Assembly (NCBI GenBank): GCA_023898705.1
Contig: CP060235.1
Location: 434,001 to 498,000, forward strand
Reading direction: 5' to 3'
DNA length: 64,000 nucleotides
Source of the DNA: Alphaproteobacteria bacterium
GTDB lineage: Bacteria > Pseudomonadota > Alphaproteobacteria > CAJXXZ01 > 1604HC
This document shows, one piece after another, positions 18,024-26,695 of this stretch. The stretch's first letter is position 1. Each line of letters starts with the position of its first letter. The position numbers and the translations under genes are program-made. The notes beneath the pieces were generated by a model, which did not search any database, had not been told where the DNA came from, and saw only the letters and a list, made by a program, of their open reading frames with translations.

Positions 18024-19115
18024 TTATTGATTTTGTACTGATGCGATTACTTTATTTCCAAGTGTATGAGTTATTTTTCCTTCAATTTCTAATTCTACTA
18101 ACAATGATCTGATTAGACTGATAGATAAATCAAGTTTGTTAGATAAAAACTCTATCGATACTGGAAAAAATCCTACTAAGTTTAATAAATCTATTTTATG
18201 TTTTTCTATACTTGTAGTTTTTTCTAGAGCAATTGGTTCATCATCGTTAAAGTTATATTCAAACACAGATTCTTGTATTCTATTATGGTATAAGCAATTA
18301 AGTATGTCTTCAGTATTTTCTACTAAATTTGCTCCATGCTTAATTAAATTATTTGTGCCTCTCGATCTAGGATCTAACGGACAACCAGGTATAGCGAACA
18401 CTTCTCTTCCATATTCTAAGGCATATTGTGCAGTCGTTAATGATCCAGACTTCAAACCTGCTTCTGCAATTAATACGCCTGAGCTGATTCCAGCTATAAT
18501 TCTATTTCTACTTAAAAATAAGTGTGATGATGGCCTTGAACCAAAAGGGGTTTCAGAAATTAACAAACCTTTTTTTGAGATTTGTGAATATAATTCTTCA
18601 TTTTCACTTGGATAAATTTGATCTATTCCGTTTGGTAGGATAGCTATGGTTCCTTTGTTAAGGGAATACGCATGTGCTACCGAATCTATTCCTCTAGCTA
18701 ATCCTGCAGCAATTACATAATGTTTATCAGATAATTCTGTGGCTATTTTTTTAGTGAGTGCTTGAGCATGCATTGAGCATGACCGTGATCCAGCTATAGA
18801 AAAAATATTTTTTTTTAATAAGGATATATCTCCTTTGACAGTTATTACAGGAGGAGCATCTCTAAGTTTTCTTAATAGAACAGGATATTCAGGTTCGCAA
18901 AATGCTACCAATTTTGCTCCAAAATTTTCTATCTTATTGAATTCAATCATAGCTTCTTCTTTTGACATCACATTTATTTTTGTTTCTAACATTGAAATAA
19001 CTTTGTTAATATTTTTATACGTGTCCAATAAATGAAAAAAACTGATTGGGCCTATATTTTTGGTTCTAATGACTCTTAATAAATCTATTTTTTCTTGAAA
19101 TGTTAACTGTTTCAT
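18024..19115 (-). CDS. dprA: DNA-processing protein DprA (Smf)
   Basis: A 363-residue DprA that loads RecA on incoming single-stranded DNA. The Rossmann-like core shows FSIAGSRSCSMHA, GLARGIDSVAH, ILPNGIDQIYPSENE, SETPFGSRPSSHLFLSRNRIIAGIS and EAGLKSGSLTTAQYALEYGREVFAIPG. A C-terminal winged helix (about residues 300-360) follows, as in many DprA proteins. The ATG overlaps the plsY stop by 4 bases. In Rhodobacter capsulatus DprA is required for recipients to take up gene-transfer-agent DNA, which is of interest because of the GTA-like genes at 57850 onwards; that link is inference. Confidence 0.95.
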   Translation of the reverse strand: MKQLTFQEKIDLLRVIRTKNIGPISFFHLLDTYKNINKVISMLETKINVMSKEEAMIEFNKIENFGAKLVAFCEPEYPVLLRKLRDAPPVITVKGDISLLKKNIFSIAGSRSCSMHAQALTKKIATELSDKHYVIAAGLARGIDSVAHAYSLNKGTIAILPNGIDQIYPSENEELYSQISKKGLLISETPFGSRPSSHLFLSRNRIIAGISSGVLIAEAGLKSGSLTTAQYALEYGREVFAIPGCPLDPRSRGTNNLIKHGANLVENTEDILNCLYHNRIQESVFEYNFNDDEPIALEKTTSIEKHKIDLLNLVGFFPVSIEFLSNKLDLSISLIRSLLVELEIEGKITHTLGNKVIASVQNQ

Positions 19116-19630
19116 ATTTTATGTTTAGATGTCTCATGTTTAAAAATTATTGCAATTGCTAATATAATAAATGTGTAAAATGTCTCTTCGTTTGATGATA
19201 AGTATGAAAGTAACAAAATGATGCTTAAAGCCGTGTAACTAGCATGTCTAGGTTTAACTTTTAATGATACTAGTGCAATCCACAGACAAATTGGTATTAA
19301 AGCGTATAACTTAAATATTGCCAATGTTATTCCAAAAAGTGTAGCCACACCTTTCCCGTTTGTCCATGGTGTATACATATGTCCTAAAACGGCTAGCGCA
19401 CCATTTTTTGTAGCATGACCCGGAAGCAACATGCACAGGAACCCCTTTAACACATCTGATAGTGCTGTAAGTATCCCAATCAATTTTCCATTGACTCTCC
19501 ATGCGTTGCTTGTCCCAACATTTCTAGATCCGTGTTTGGATACATCTTGACCGCCAAGTAAAAATGACCAAATTCTAGCGAAAGGTATAGATCCTATAAA
19601 AAAGGATAACAATTCTGCTACTGTTTTCAT
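19112..19630 (-). CDS. plsY: acyl-phosphate:glycerol-3-phosphate acyltransferase PlsY
   Basis: A 172-residue inner-membrane enzyme that makes lysophosphatidic acid from acyl-phosphate and glycerol-3-phosphate, the first committed step of phospholipid synthesis. Family motifs are present in order: GSIPFARI at the first membrane helix, HGSRNVGTSNAWR (motif 1, consensus S.NiGATN..R), SDVLKG (motif 2), and GHMYTPWTNGKGVAT (motif 3, consensus GH.fp..l.fkGGKGVAT). At least five hydrophobic segments are visible. It is slightly shorter than usual (190-200). It is co-directional with trcR 81 bases upstream and overlaps dprA by 4 bases. Confidence 0.93.
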   Translation of the reverse strand: MKTVAELLSFFIGSIPFARIWSFLLGGQDVSKHGSRNVGTSNAWRVNGKLIGILTALSDVLKGFLCMLLPGHATKNGALAVLGHMYTPWTNGKGVATLFGITLAIFKLYALIPICLWIALVSLKVKPRHASYTALSIILLLSYLSSNEETFYTFIILAIAIIFKHETSKHKI

Positions 19631-19711
19631 ATATCAACTACCATCCTGTCTTTTGAAATTATTTTATGAAATAATGCATATATTAGAGATAACGTTACTC
19701 TCGATCCAATA

Positions 19712-20215
19712 TCAAGTTTCATTTTGCTCATTATCCTTTAAAAATATATACAAACTCTGCTGAGAACAAAGTCCATTTTTACATGGATTTGATGGATATG
19801 TCACCCTTGATTCATCTTGAAATATTTGCTTTACAGCTTTTTGTGTAATTCCAAAGAATTTAGCTATTTTTTTCTCAGTTAAGTGAGGATAATTTTTCTT
19901 AAACCAAATCACAGAATTAGGAATTTGCTTTCTTAGGCTATGAGCTATTTTGACTTTAGCAGGAGCTAAATCAATAGGTTGGTATAATTTTAAACGTTGT
20001 GAAGCATCATCTTCGCAACGTTTAATTTCCTCTAAAAGCAATTGGCCACCTTCCACAGGATCATTCTCCTGTAGTGCTGCATCAATAATGCTATTGCGCA
20101 TAAGCTCCAGTTCCATCGCATCAAGAGAACAAAAGTCAGCGACTTGATCTAGAGTCAATTTTGTCTTTCTCAGAAGCCATAAAGCTGTAGCTCTGGGCAG
20201 TAAAAGCCTATTCAT
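19712..20215 (-). CDS. trcR: cell cycle transcriptional regulator TrcR (DUF1013)
   Basis: A 167-residue DNA-binding protein of the DUF1013/TrcR family, which is essentially restricted to alphaproteobacteria. It contains two helix-turn-helix segments: an N-terminal one around ATALWLLRKTKLTLDQVADFC, and a second at FKKNYPHLTEKKIAKFFGITQ, which resembles a sigma-like HTH, with PIDLAPAKVKIAHSLRK between them. The C-terminal tail is NPCKNGLCSQQSLY. Residues are well conserved relative to the family. It sits upstream of plsY in the same orientation and is one of the clearest signs that the organism is an alphaproteobacterium. Confidence 0.9.
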   Translation of the reverse strand: MNRLLLPRATALWLLRKTKLTLDQVADFCSLDAMELELMRNSIIDAALQENDPVEGGQLLLEEIKRCEDDASQRLKLYQPIDLAPAKVKIAHSLRKQIPNSVIWFKKNYPHLTEKKIAKFFGITQKAVKQIFQDESRVTYPSNPCKNGLCSQQSLYIFLKDNEQNET

Positions 20216-20357
20216 TGAATCATTCCCATGAAATTATTTAATCATATTTTTACCAATAATGGAATTGAAATCAGATATTAATTCGTAAATTTAAGCTATT
20301 TTACAGTTATTTCCCCATTCAAGCAACTGATATATAACTAGTAAAAATACTGTTTCT

Positions 20358-21509
20358 TTAGAGTGCTTTGATTATATTATCCAAATTATCTACATCAATA
20401 AATTGTTTTTTATTATTTACTCTTATCTCTATTTGTCCGCTATTTAATTCCTTAGGCCAAACTACTATGCGTATTGGAGATCCTATCAGATCTGAGGTAG
20501 CTAACTTCTCCCCTATAGAAATTTGTCTATCATCTAATAAAGTTATATCTAAATATTTATTATAAATTTTATTTGTTGTTTTAATACATAAATCACAAGA
20601 GTCTCCAGCATTAATCAGCATAATTTGAAATGGCGCTACTTGTTTAGGTAAACTAATTACCCCATCCTGATGATTCTGCTCTATTAGTGCTGCTACTAAT
20701 CTCGAAATTCCGACTCCATAACATCCCATAATAAGTGGAATGTTTTTATTATCGCGATTAGTAATTGACAATCCCATAGGTTTTGAATAGTGATCACCTA
20801 ACAAAAATATGTGGCCCAACTCTAGAGCTTTGATTCGCGTTCCATTATGCTCAATTTCTTCTTCTCCTGTCTCAGAATTAATGATAAATTCATGACTTTT
20901 TACCCCACCTATTTCTCCTGTTTGAGCTTCTTGAACAATCACATCTAAATTCATTTTTTGGAACATTTTTTTGTATCCCAACAATACTTGATCATAAAAA
21001 TCTGATGATTGATCAATAGTTTCGTGAAATGAATATCCGTCACACATGAGGAATTCCCTCCCTCTTATAACTCCAAATCGAGGTCTAAGTTCATCTCTAA
21101 ACTTCCATTGTATGTTAAACAAATTGATCGGCAAATCGGAAGATTTGATATTTGCTTGTTTAACCATCTCTACACATGGTTCTTCTGCAGATGGACCATA
21201 TATGAATTCATTGTTTTTTCTATCATATACTCTTAACGTTTCTTGCCCATATGCCTCATACCTTCCGCTTTTTTTCCATAGTGCAGATGGATGTAGGGTG
21301 GGTATGCACATTCTGTTAAATCCCATTTCCTCAAAAGAATCAGATACTATTTTTTCTATTTTTGAGAGCATTGCATAACCTAATGGTAGCCATGAATAGA
21401 TTCCAGATGCCAATTTTTGTATTGTACCACCCTTGATCATTAAGTTCGTAAGCATTGATCCTTCATTAACATCTCGTCTTAATGCAAGAAAAAAATTTGA
21501 AGATTTCAT
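20358..21509 (-). CDS. proS: proline--tRNA ligase, short alphaproteobacterial type
   Basis: A 383-residue class II synthetase. The N terminus runs directly into LMIKGGTIQKLASGIYSWLPLGYAML, motif 2 is in the FRDELRPRFGVIRGREFLMCDGYSFH region, and motif 3 is GCYGVGISRLVAALIEQNH. The roughly 180-residue INS editing domain of E. coli ProRS is absent: only about 60 residues separate motif 2 from motif 3, as in other alphaproteobacterial and mitochondrial enzymes. The C-terminal anticodon-binding domain is present but compact. It is shorter even than the usual 430 residues. The gene stands alone between trcR and the photolyase. Confidence 0.95.
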   Translation of the reverse strand: MKSSNFFLALRRDVNEGSMLTNLMIKGGTIQKLASGIYSWLPLGYAMLSKIEKIVSDSFEEMGFNRMCIPTLHPSALWKKSGRYEAYGQETLRVYDRKNNEFIYGPSAEEPCVEMVKQANIKSSDLPINLFNIQWKFRDELRPRFGVIRGREFLMCDGYSFHETIDQSSDFYDQVLLGYKKMFQKMNLDVIVQEAQTGEIGGVKSHEFIINSETGEEEIEHNGTRIKALELGHIFLLGDHYSKPMGLSITNRDNKNIPLIMGCYGVGISRLVAALIEQNHQDGVISLPKQVAPFQIMLINAGDSCDLCIKTTNKIYNKYLDITLLDDRQISIGEKLATSDLIGSPIRIVVWPKELNSGQIEIRVNNKKQFIDVDNLDNIIKAL

Positions 21510-21585
21510 GAAATAAAGTATATGTTTATTTTATGATTTGTCAAATATTCTTCACCTTCTTGACTGAAAAATCAATTCCTTTACG

Positions 21586-22908
21586 CTAATTATTTTTTCT
21601 AATTTGACTATATTTATTCAGGTAAACTTGTTTTGTTGCTAAATGATTAACTATAGGGCTTTGATAAAGTATGTTTTTTATCGTATATGGGTTATGTATA
21701 TTGGATATAGGTACATCAACTAGTTCCGTAACATACCTTTTTATATATGTACATTCTGGATCAAATTTTTGCGCTTGTAGTAATGGATTAAACACCCTAA
21801 ACTGTGGCATTGTATCTATTCCGGTTCCTGCAACCCATTGCCAATTTAGAGAATTATTTCCTAAATCTGCATCGAATAAATTTTCCCAAAACCACCTTTC
21901 TCCTATTTTCCAATGTGTAAGTAAGTTTTTAGTTAAAAATGATGCTGTGATCATTCTTACTCTATTATGCATAAATCCCGTTTGAAGTTCTCTCATACCA
22001 GCATCTACAATTGGAAATCCTGTTTTCCCTTCCATCCATGCTTTGATGTATATTTCATTATTCTCCCATTCAAAAGCATTGAAAGTAGCCTTTAAATTTT
22101 CAGATACTATTTGTGGATTGTGATATAACACGTAATTTCCGAATTCTCTCCATATTAGTTCTTTGAAAAATGAAGAATTCAAATGAGGTAAGTGGTGTAA
22201 AATTTGGTTAGGGTTTATTTGGCCAAAATGCAGATATGGAGATAATTTTGAAGTTGATTCCAGAGAAGGATAATCCCTTTCCATATCATAGCTATTAAAC
22301 TTAGTTGAGATAAAGTTTAGTAGTCTTTTATGTGCTTGCAATTCTGTAGGATTCCAAAGTGATGCTTTATGAACCCAGTCCATAGAGCACTTTCTAATTT
22401 TATCGTGTCCTAAACTATCATTTATTGAGACTAAATTGTTTTTTATAAACTGTTGACATAAATCTATTTTTAATTCTAATTTAGATATTTTTTTGAAAAA
22501 TGGAGCGAATAATTTGAACGAGCTTGAGTTATTGCTTAAAATTTCAGAGGGGTCCGTTAGGTAATTAGAGTTGTATTGATTTAGTAATATGTTATTTGTG
22601 TGACAAAAATCCTTAATTAGTTCATCTTGCCTGTCATAACTCTTGTTTATAAAAATTTCATTTATTGTGCAACTATTATGTATATATGCTAAGATATCTT
22701 CGCAATTTCCCGAGTATATTTTGAGGTTTCCATTGAGTTTTTTGTTTAAATCCGTAATTGCTAGATAAAGCCAGGCTTTACTTGCTGCTCCTATATTATT
22801 TGGTTCTATAAAGATTGGCATAAAGGGGGACTGTGAAGCAAAAAACAAAGCAGGATTGTCAGCTATTCTCAAGTCTTTATTAAAAATAACTAGATTTATT
22901 TTACTCAT
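21586..22908 (-). CDS. phrB: deoxyribodipyrimidine photolyase
   Basis: A 440-residue FAD-dependent enzyme that repairs cyclobutane pyrimidine dimers with blue light. The N-terminal Rossmann part opens with INLVIFNKDLRIADNPAL, the antenna-binding domain. The C-terminal FAD-binding part has the strict blocks KTGFPIVDAGMRELQTGFMHNRVRM-type, ASFLTKNLL, WKIGERWFWENLFDADLGNNSLNWQW and PQFRVFNP. I start it at MSKINLVIF (22908); an upstream TTG would add 25 residues without family counterpart. Its presence suggests exposure to light, for example in a transparent aquatic host; that is inference. Confidence 0.95.
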   Translation of the reverse strand: MSKINLVIFNKDLRIADNPALFFASQSPFMPIFIEPNNIGAASKAWLYLAITDLNKKLNGNLKIYSGNCEDILAYIHNSCTINEIFINKSYDRQDELIKDFCHTNNILLNQYNSNYLTDPSEILSNNSSSFKLFAPFFKKISKLELKIDLCQQFIKNNLVSINDSLGHDKIRKCSMDWVHKASLWNPTELQAHKRLLNFISTKFNSYDMERDYPSLESTSKLSPYLHFGQINPNQILHHLPHLNSSFFKELIWREFGNYVLYHNPQIVSENLKATFNAFEWENNEIYIKAWMEGKTGFPIVDAGMRELQTGFMHNRVRMITASFLTKNLLTHWKIGERWFWENLFDADLGNNSLNWQWVAGTGIDTMPQFRVFNPLLQAQKFDPECTYIKRYVTELVDVPISNIHNPYTIKNILYQSPIVNHLATKQVYLNKYSQIRKNN

Positions 22909-23010
22909 ACTGTTAAAGCATAACAACAAAAAGTACATTACAGTAGAATTACGATCGCATAATCTCACGAAACAATATAACAAAAAAGTAATAAACCTAT
23001 AATTAAAGAA

Positions 23011-23082
23011 TAGGTGGTAACAGGATTGAACTGTTGACCCCCTCGGTGTAAACGAGATGCTCTGCCGCTGAGCTAACCACCC
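23011..23082 (-). tRNA. tRNA-Val(TAC)
   Basis: Minus strand from 23082: acceptor GGGTGGT pairs with ACCACCT, the D arm is AGCTCAGCGGCAGAGC, the anticodon stem TCTCG/CGAGG encloses loop TTTACAC (anticodon TAC), and the T arm is CAACAGTTCAATCCTGTT. The discriminator is A, expected for valine. CCA is not encoded. It lies just upstream of, and divergent from, tRNA-Ser. Confidence 0.95.
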
Positions 23083-23189
23083 ACGAGAATTATAGGAAAA
23101 ATTTCTTCCTTTGGCAATCCTAAGAATTTATCAATTATTTAGATGTAGACTTTGTAGGAATGTTTTTCTAATGTATATTTAAATTTATA

Positions 23190-23277
23190 GGAGAAATGCC
23201 AGAGTGGTTGAATGGGGCAGTCTCGAAAACTGTTATATACTTCCTGTATATCGTGGGTTCGAATCCCACTTTCTCCG
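23190..23277 (+). tRNA. tRNA-Ser(CGA)
   Basis: A class II tRNA with acceptor GGAGAAA pairing TTTCTCC, anticodon stem GCAGT/ACTGT around loop CTCGAAA (anticodon CGA), a long variable arm (a TATATAC/GTATAT hairpin) and T arm GTGGGTTCGAATCCCAC. The discriminator is G, expected for serine. Length is 88 bases and CCA is not encoded. Confidence 0.95.
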
Positions 23278-23345
23278 TTTTGAACTGTGATTTCTGTTTT
23301 GATTGTAGTTGATAATTTTTTGCCTAGTTTTTATTATAGTGAGTA

Positions 23346-23765
23346 ATGATTATTGGATCTGACCACAGAGGGTTTTTACTAAAACAATATATAATTGCTA
23401 ATTATCATGCTGTGGAATTTATTGATGTAGGTAGTTTTAGTGAAGCCAGCGTTGACTTTCCTGATATCGTGGCTTCTATGGTTGACAATTGGAGTAAAAA
23501 CTCATTTGGAGTTTTAATTTGCGGAAGTGGGATAGGGATGAGTATAGCAGCCAATAAATATAAAAAGATGAGAGCTGCCTTATGTAGAGATGAGGAAGAT
23601 GTAAAACAAGCAAGAATGCATAATGATGCTAATGTACTAGTACTCAGTGCTAATCTTTTGCCACAATATGCTTTGAAATTGATAGATATTTTTGCTAATA
23701 CCAGCTTTAGTAAAGAAGAAAAATATATAAATAGAGTTAAAAAGATTGATGATATAATTTTATAA
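23346..23765 (+). CDS. rpiB: ribose-5-phosphate isomerase B
   Basis: A 139-residue LacAB/RpiB isomerase that interconverts ribose 5-phosphate and ribulose 5-phosphate in the cytoplasm. The start MIIGSDHRGFLLK carries the SDHrG phosphate-binding motif, the catalytic cysteine is in LICGSGIGMSIAANK, and MRAALCRDEEDVKQARMHNDANVLVLSA-type residues include the conserved R and HNDAN. Length is typical. The ATG overlaps an upstream GTGAGTA with no better start. Transaldolase follows in the same direction after 90 bases, so the pair handles the non-oxidative pentose phosphate branch. Confidence 0.95.
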   Translation: MIIGSDHRGFLLKQYIIANYHAVEFIDVGSFSEASVDFPDIVASMVDNWSKNSFGVLICGSGIGMSIAANKYKKMRAALCRDEEDVKQARMHNDANVLVLSANLLPQYALKLIDIFANTSFSKEEKYINRVKKIDDIIL

Positions 23766-23855
23766 CATTCATAATTTATGCTTTGTGTGTTTATAAAAAA
23801 GGTCTTTTTTCTTTTTATGTACTCGCTTTTACAAATATGCTAATTTATTCTCTGT

Positions 23856-24455
23856 ATGAAGATTTTTCTTGATTCATCTGATATTGCTGAGATTAATAAT
23901 TTTAAAACAGCTGGTTTACTAAAAGGTGTTACAACAAATCCCAAACTGGTTTCCAATTTTGCTCAGGTGTTAGAACTAAATAAATTGACTGACTTGAAGA
24001 TAAGTTATCAACCAAAAATACAAAATTTAAATGAAGAGATTGAAACTATCATAAAACATAAAGACAATATTATTTTGAAAATTGCCCCACGTTTTTGTGA
24101 TTTTTGCCTGGTTTCAGAATTAAGAAAACTTGGTTTAGAAATTAATTTGACTTTGGCATTCAATCTTAATCAAGCTGTATTAGCTGCTAATTTAGGAGCT
24201 AAATATGTTTCCATCTTTGTAGGAAGATTAGAAGATGATGGTTATGATCCATTTGCCGTGATTGAACAAATAAGGACAATTTATGATAGAAATGGAATTA
24301 GTACAGAAATTATCGCCGCTTCGATTCGTAATGTCGAGCATGTACGTAAGTCTGTTTTAAGTGGTGCTCATATTATTACAGCTAAGCCTTCAATTATTTA
24401 TGAACTATTTGAGCATGAGCTCACTACAAAGGGAATTATTGATTTTGCTAAATGA
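23856..24455 (+). CDS. transaldolase / fructose-6-phosphate aldolase family protein
   Basis: A 199-residue TIM-barrel class I aldolase of the short transaldolase (TalC/FSA) group. MKIFLDSSDIAEI, GVTTNPKLVSNF, the Schiff-base lysine region IILKIAPRFCD (family usually KIP.T), INLTLAFNLNQAVLAANLGAKYVSIFVGRLEDDG and EIIAASIRN are all characteristic. It is some 15 residues shorter than usual. Next to rpiB it likely moves dihydroxyacetone or three-carbon units between sugar phosphates, supplying ribose and erythrose phosphates. Whether it is a transaldolase or an aldolase cannot be told from sequence alone. xer starts 4 bases after its stop. Confidence 0.92.
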   Translation: MKIFLDSSDIAEINNFKTAGLLKGVTTNPKLVSNFAQVLELNKLTDLKISYQPKIQNLNEEIETIIKHKDNIILKIAPRFCDFCLVSELRKLGLEINLTLAFNLNQAVLAANLGAKYVSIFVGRLEDDGYDPFAVIEQIRTIYDRNGISTEIIAASIRNVEHVRKSVLSGAHIITAKPSIIYELFEHELTTKGIIDFAK

Positions 24456-24459
24456 TTTT

Positions 24460-25389
24460 ATGAGAGATCCAAAATATTCTAGTTTATTCAAAATAATACA
24501 TAATTGTTTGTGTTCGGAAAAAGTAAAACACTGTTTGACTGAATTCTCTTATAACTTATTTTTTAAAGAAGGAAAAAGTATGAACACTGTATTGGCTTAT
24601 TTATATGATATTAAATTATCAATAGATTTTTTTGTAAGTTATAAGGATGAAGATTTTGATATTGGGTCATTAGCAAAATTGCAAAAAATTGATTTTAGAG
24701 CTTTGTATAGTAAACGGAAAAACAATGAAGATATTAAAGCCTTATCTCAAAAAAGGTTAATTTCTGCTTGGAAGTGTTTTTTGCAATTTATGAAACTTGA
24801 TAATGTAGTGCATGATGTCAAAATACAAATTCATAAAAGATTTCCTAAAGCTGTAAATAAATCAATAATTGAACATTTATTAGAAGTTGATGGTAATTGG
24901 ATTTCATACCGCAATCGGGCTTTGTGGGGTTTGCTTTATGGTAGTGGCATGCGTATTACAGAAGCTTTAAATCTTAATGTAGGAGCTTTTTTAGAGGTTA
25001 ATAACAAACTCAAAATTATAGGGAAGGGTAATGTTATACGTGAAGTTCCTATTTTTGATATCGTGTCTAATTGGATACACTCATACTTAAATGTTTATCC
25101 TGTGGCGTTTAATGCTGAGAGTCCATTGTTTATAGGTAAGAGTTTACATAGACTTTCATCTCAAACTGCAGCTCATATACTCAGAAAATGGAGAGTCAAG
25201 CATGGTATATCTGAAAAAATTACACCTCATAGTTTAAGACATAGTTTTGCGTCACATGTTGTTTCCAATAAATGTAATTTAAAAATTTTACAGGACGTGC
25301 TTGGTCATAAAAATTTAGATACTACTAGTGTATACGTCCATATAGAAGATCAAATTCTAGAGGAGTCCTTCAAAAAAATTATGGATTAA
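24460..25389 (+). CDS. tyrosine recombinase, XerC/XerD type
   Basis: A 309-residue site-specific recombinase that resolves chromosome dimers at dif. The start is taken at the ATG of MRDPKYSSLF (24460), which gives the normal Xer length; an upstream ATG at 24361 would overlap transaldolase by 95 bases. Catalytic residues are all visible: R165 in GSGMRITEAL, K189 in IGKGNV, H257 and R260 in PHSLRHSFASH, H283 in LGHKNL and the nucleophile Y292 in SVYVH. The N-terminal SAM-like core-binding domain occupies residues 1-135. GSGMRITEAL and context favour XerC but XerD is not excluded. It lies 4 bases after transaldolase. Confidence 0.9.
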   Translation: MRDPKYSSLFKIIHNCLCSEKVKHCLTEFSYNLFFKEGKSMNTVLAYLYDIKLSIDFFVSYKDEDFDIGSLAKLQKIDFRALYSKRKNNEDIKALSQKRLISAWKCFLQFMKLDNVVHDVKIQIHKRFPKAVNKSIIEHLLEVDGNWISYRNRALWGLLYGSGMRITEALNLNVGAFLEVNNKLKIIGKGNVIREVPIFDIVSNWIHSYLNVYPVAFNAESPLFIGKSLHRLSSQTAAHILRKWRVKHGISEKITPHSLRHSFASHVVSNKCNLKILQDVLGHKNLDTTSVYVHIEDQILEESFKKIMD

Positions 25390-25460
25390 TTTGATTCTAA
25401 ATATTCTGATACTACTGCAATCTGTTTTTTTATAAGAAATTATGATACACGTATAGTAAT

Positions 25461-26444
25461 ATGCATGTACAGGATTTTGAGGCTAAGATATATCAAGTTA
25501 AGAAAATGCTTGAAGGTCGTTTTACTGAGCTTTATTGTTCTATGTCATTTTCTGAAGATAGATTTATGAATAAGAATGTTGATCATGGTGATAAGATTTT
25601 AAATGATTTGCAATCGCAATTTGTTGATGCGTTACAGTCAGTTTATGCAAATTTGACTCCATGGCAAAAGGTGCAGGTTGCTAGACACCCTGATAGACCC
25701 CATGGTTTAGAGTTTATTCATGGAATATGCAGCGATTTTTTTGAACTACATGGGGATAGAATTTCTGGTGATGATAAGGCTATTTTAGGTGGTATCGCTT
25801 TGCTTGACTCTTTTAAAGTGATGATTATAGCTCATGAACGAGGCGGACATGATGTGAATAGTAGGGTGGAGCATAACTTTGGTATGGGATCACCTGAAGG
25901 GTACAGAAAAGCTTTGCGTTTAATGAATTTAGCTGATGAATTAAATATACCAATTGTATCGTTAATTAATACTAGTGGTGCTTACCCTGGCATTGACGCT
26001 GAAAAAAGTGGGCAAGGCTATTGTTTGGCTCGATGTTTGGAAACTTCTGTGAATTTATCTGTTCCTAATATATCTGTTATTTTGGGGGAAGGTGGATCAG
26101 GAGGTGCTATCTCTTTGGCTTTATCAAATGCAATATTGATGTTAGAGCATTCAGTGTACTCAGTCATTTCTCCTGAAGGTTGTGCTGCGATTTTATGGAA
26201 AGATCAAGGCTTTAAGCAGGAAGCCGCAGAAGCACAACATTTAACTGCTCAGGATTTATATAAATATAAAATGATTGATGAGATTATATCAGAGCCTGTT
26301 GGTGGGGCTCATAGATTGAGAACTGATGCTATCAATAATGTAAAAGTGTGTTTGAAAAAATATTTGTATAAATTTAAAAACCTGAATAAAAATCAGATAA
26401 AAGAAATGAGAGATAAGCACTTTTTGGCTATGGGCCTATCATGA
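25461..26444 (+). CDS. accA: acetyl-CoA carboxylase carboxyltransferase subunit alpha
   Basis: A 327-residue protein that, with AccD, transfers the carboxyl group from biotin to acetyl-CoA to make malonyl-CoA. The N-terminal helix is followed by NLTPWQKVQVARHPDRPHG..FI, then FFELHGDRISGDDKAILGG, MGSPEGYRKALRLM, NTSGAYPGIDAEKSGQ and GEGGSGGAISLALSN, which forms the acyl-CoA/biotin pocket, and VISPEGCAAILWKD. Length is typical. It is the first gene of a tightly overlapping run to mlaD: its stop overlaps ftsB by 4 bases. It supplies the pathway that fabG and plsY use. Confidence 0.97.
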   Translation: MHVQDFEAKIYQVKKMLEGRFTELYCSMSFSEDRFMNKNVDHGDKILNDLQSQFVDALQSVYANLTPWQKVQVARHPDRPHGLEFIHGICSDFFELHGDRISGDDKAILGGIALLDSFKVMIIAHERGGHDVNSRVEHNFGMGSPEGYRKALRLMNLADELNIPIVSLINTSGAYPGIDAEKSGQGYCLARCLETSVNLSVPNISVILGEGGSGGAISLALSNAILMLEHSVYSVISPEGCAAILWKDQGFKQEAAEAQHLTAQDLYKYKMIDEIISEPVGGAHRLRTDAINNVKVCLKKYLYKFKNLNKNQIKEMRDKHFLAMGLS

Positions 26445-26695
26445 TTAGACATTTGTTGCAATATGCTGTTTTGCTGTTTTTATCTTATGTTAACTTGTCT
26501 ATTTTTTTTCAGTATCGTTTAAATCAGGATGCAGTGTATAACTTGCAGCATGAATTCAAAGATCTTTCTTTTGCATGTAATATTTTAGAAGAAGAGATAG
26601 ATTTAATGCGAAGACAAGATATCAATCTGATTGAAGAAAAGGCTATGTGGCTTTTAGGATATGCTCCTGAAAATGCTAGGATTTTGATTCATTGA
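26441..26695 (+). CDS. ftsB: septum formation initiator FtsB/DivIC family protein
   Basis: An 84-residue single-pass membrane protein. One N-terminal transmembrane helix (about residues 5-25) is followed by a coiled-coil of about 35 residues (LQHEFKDLSFACNILEEEIDLMRR) and an ending EKAMWLLGYAPENARILIH that matches the conserved LGy..pgE motif of FtsB/DivIC. These proteins join FtsL and FtsQ in the divisome. It overlaps accA upstream and the next gene downstream by 4 bases each. Confidence 0.72.
   Translation: MIRHLLQYAVLLFLSYVNLSIFFQYRLNQDAVYNLQHEFKDLSFACNILEEEIDLMRRQDINLIEEKAMWLLGYAPENARILIH

Noticed and set aside
24361..24459. Upstream start for the Xer recombinase
   Set aside because: It would overlap transaldolase by 95 bases and add 33 residues that the family does not have.
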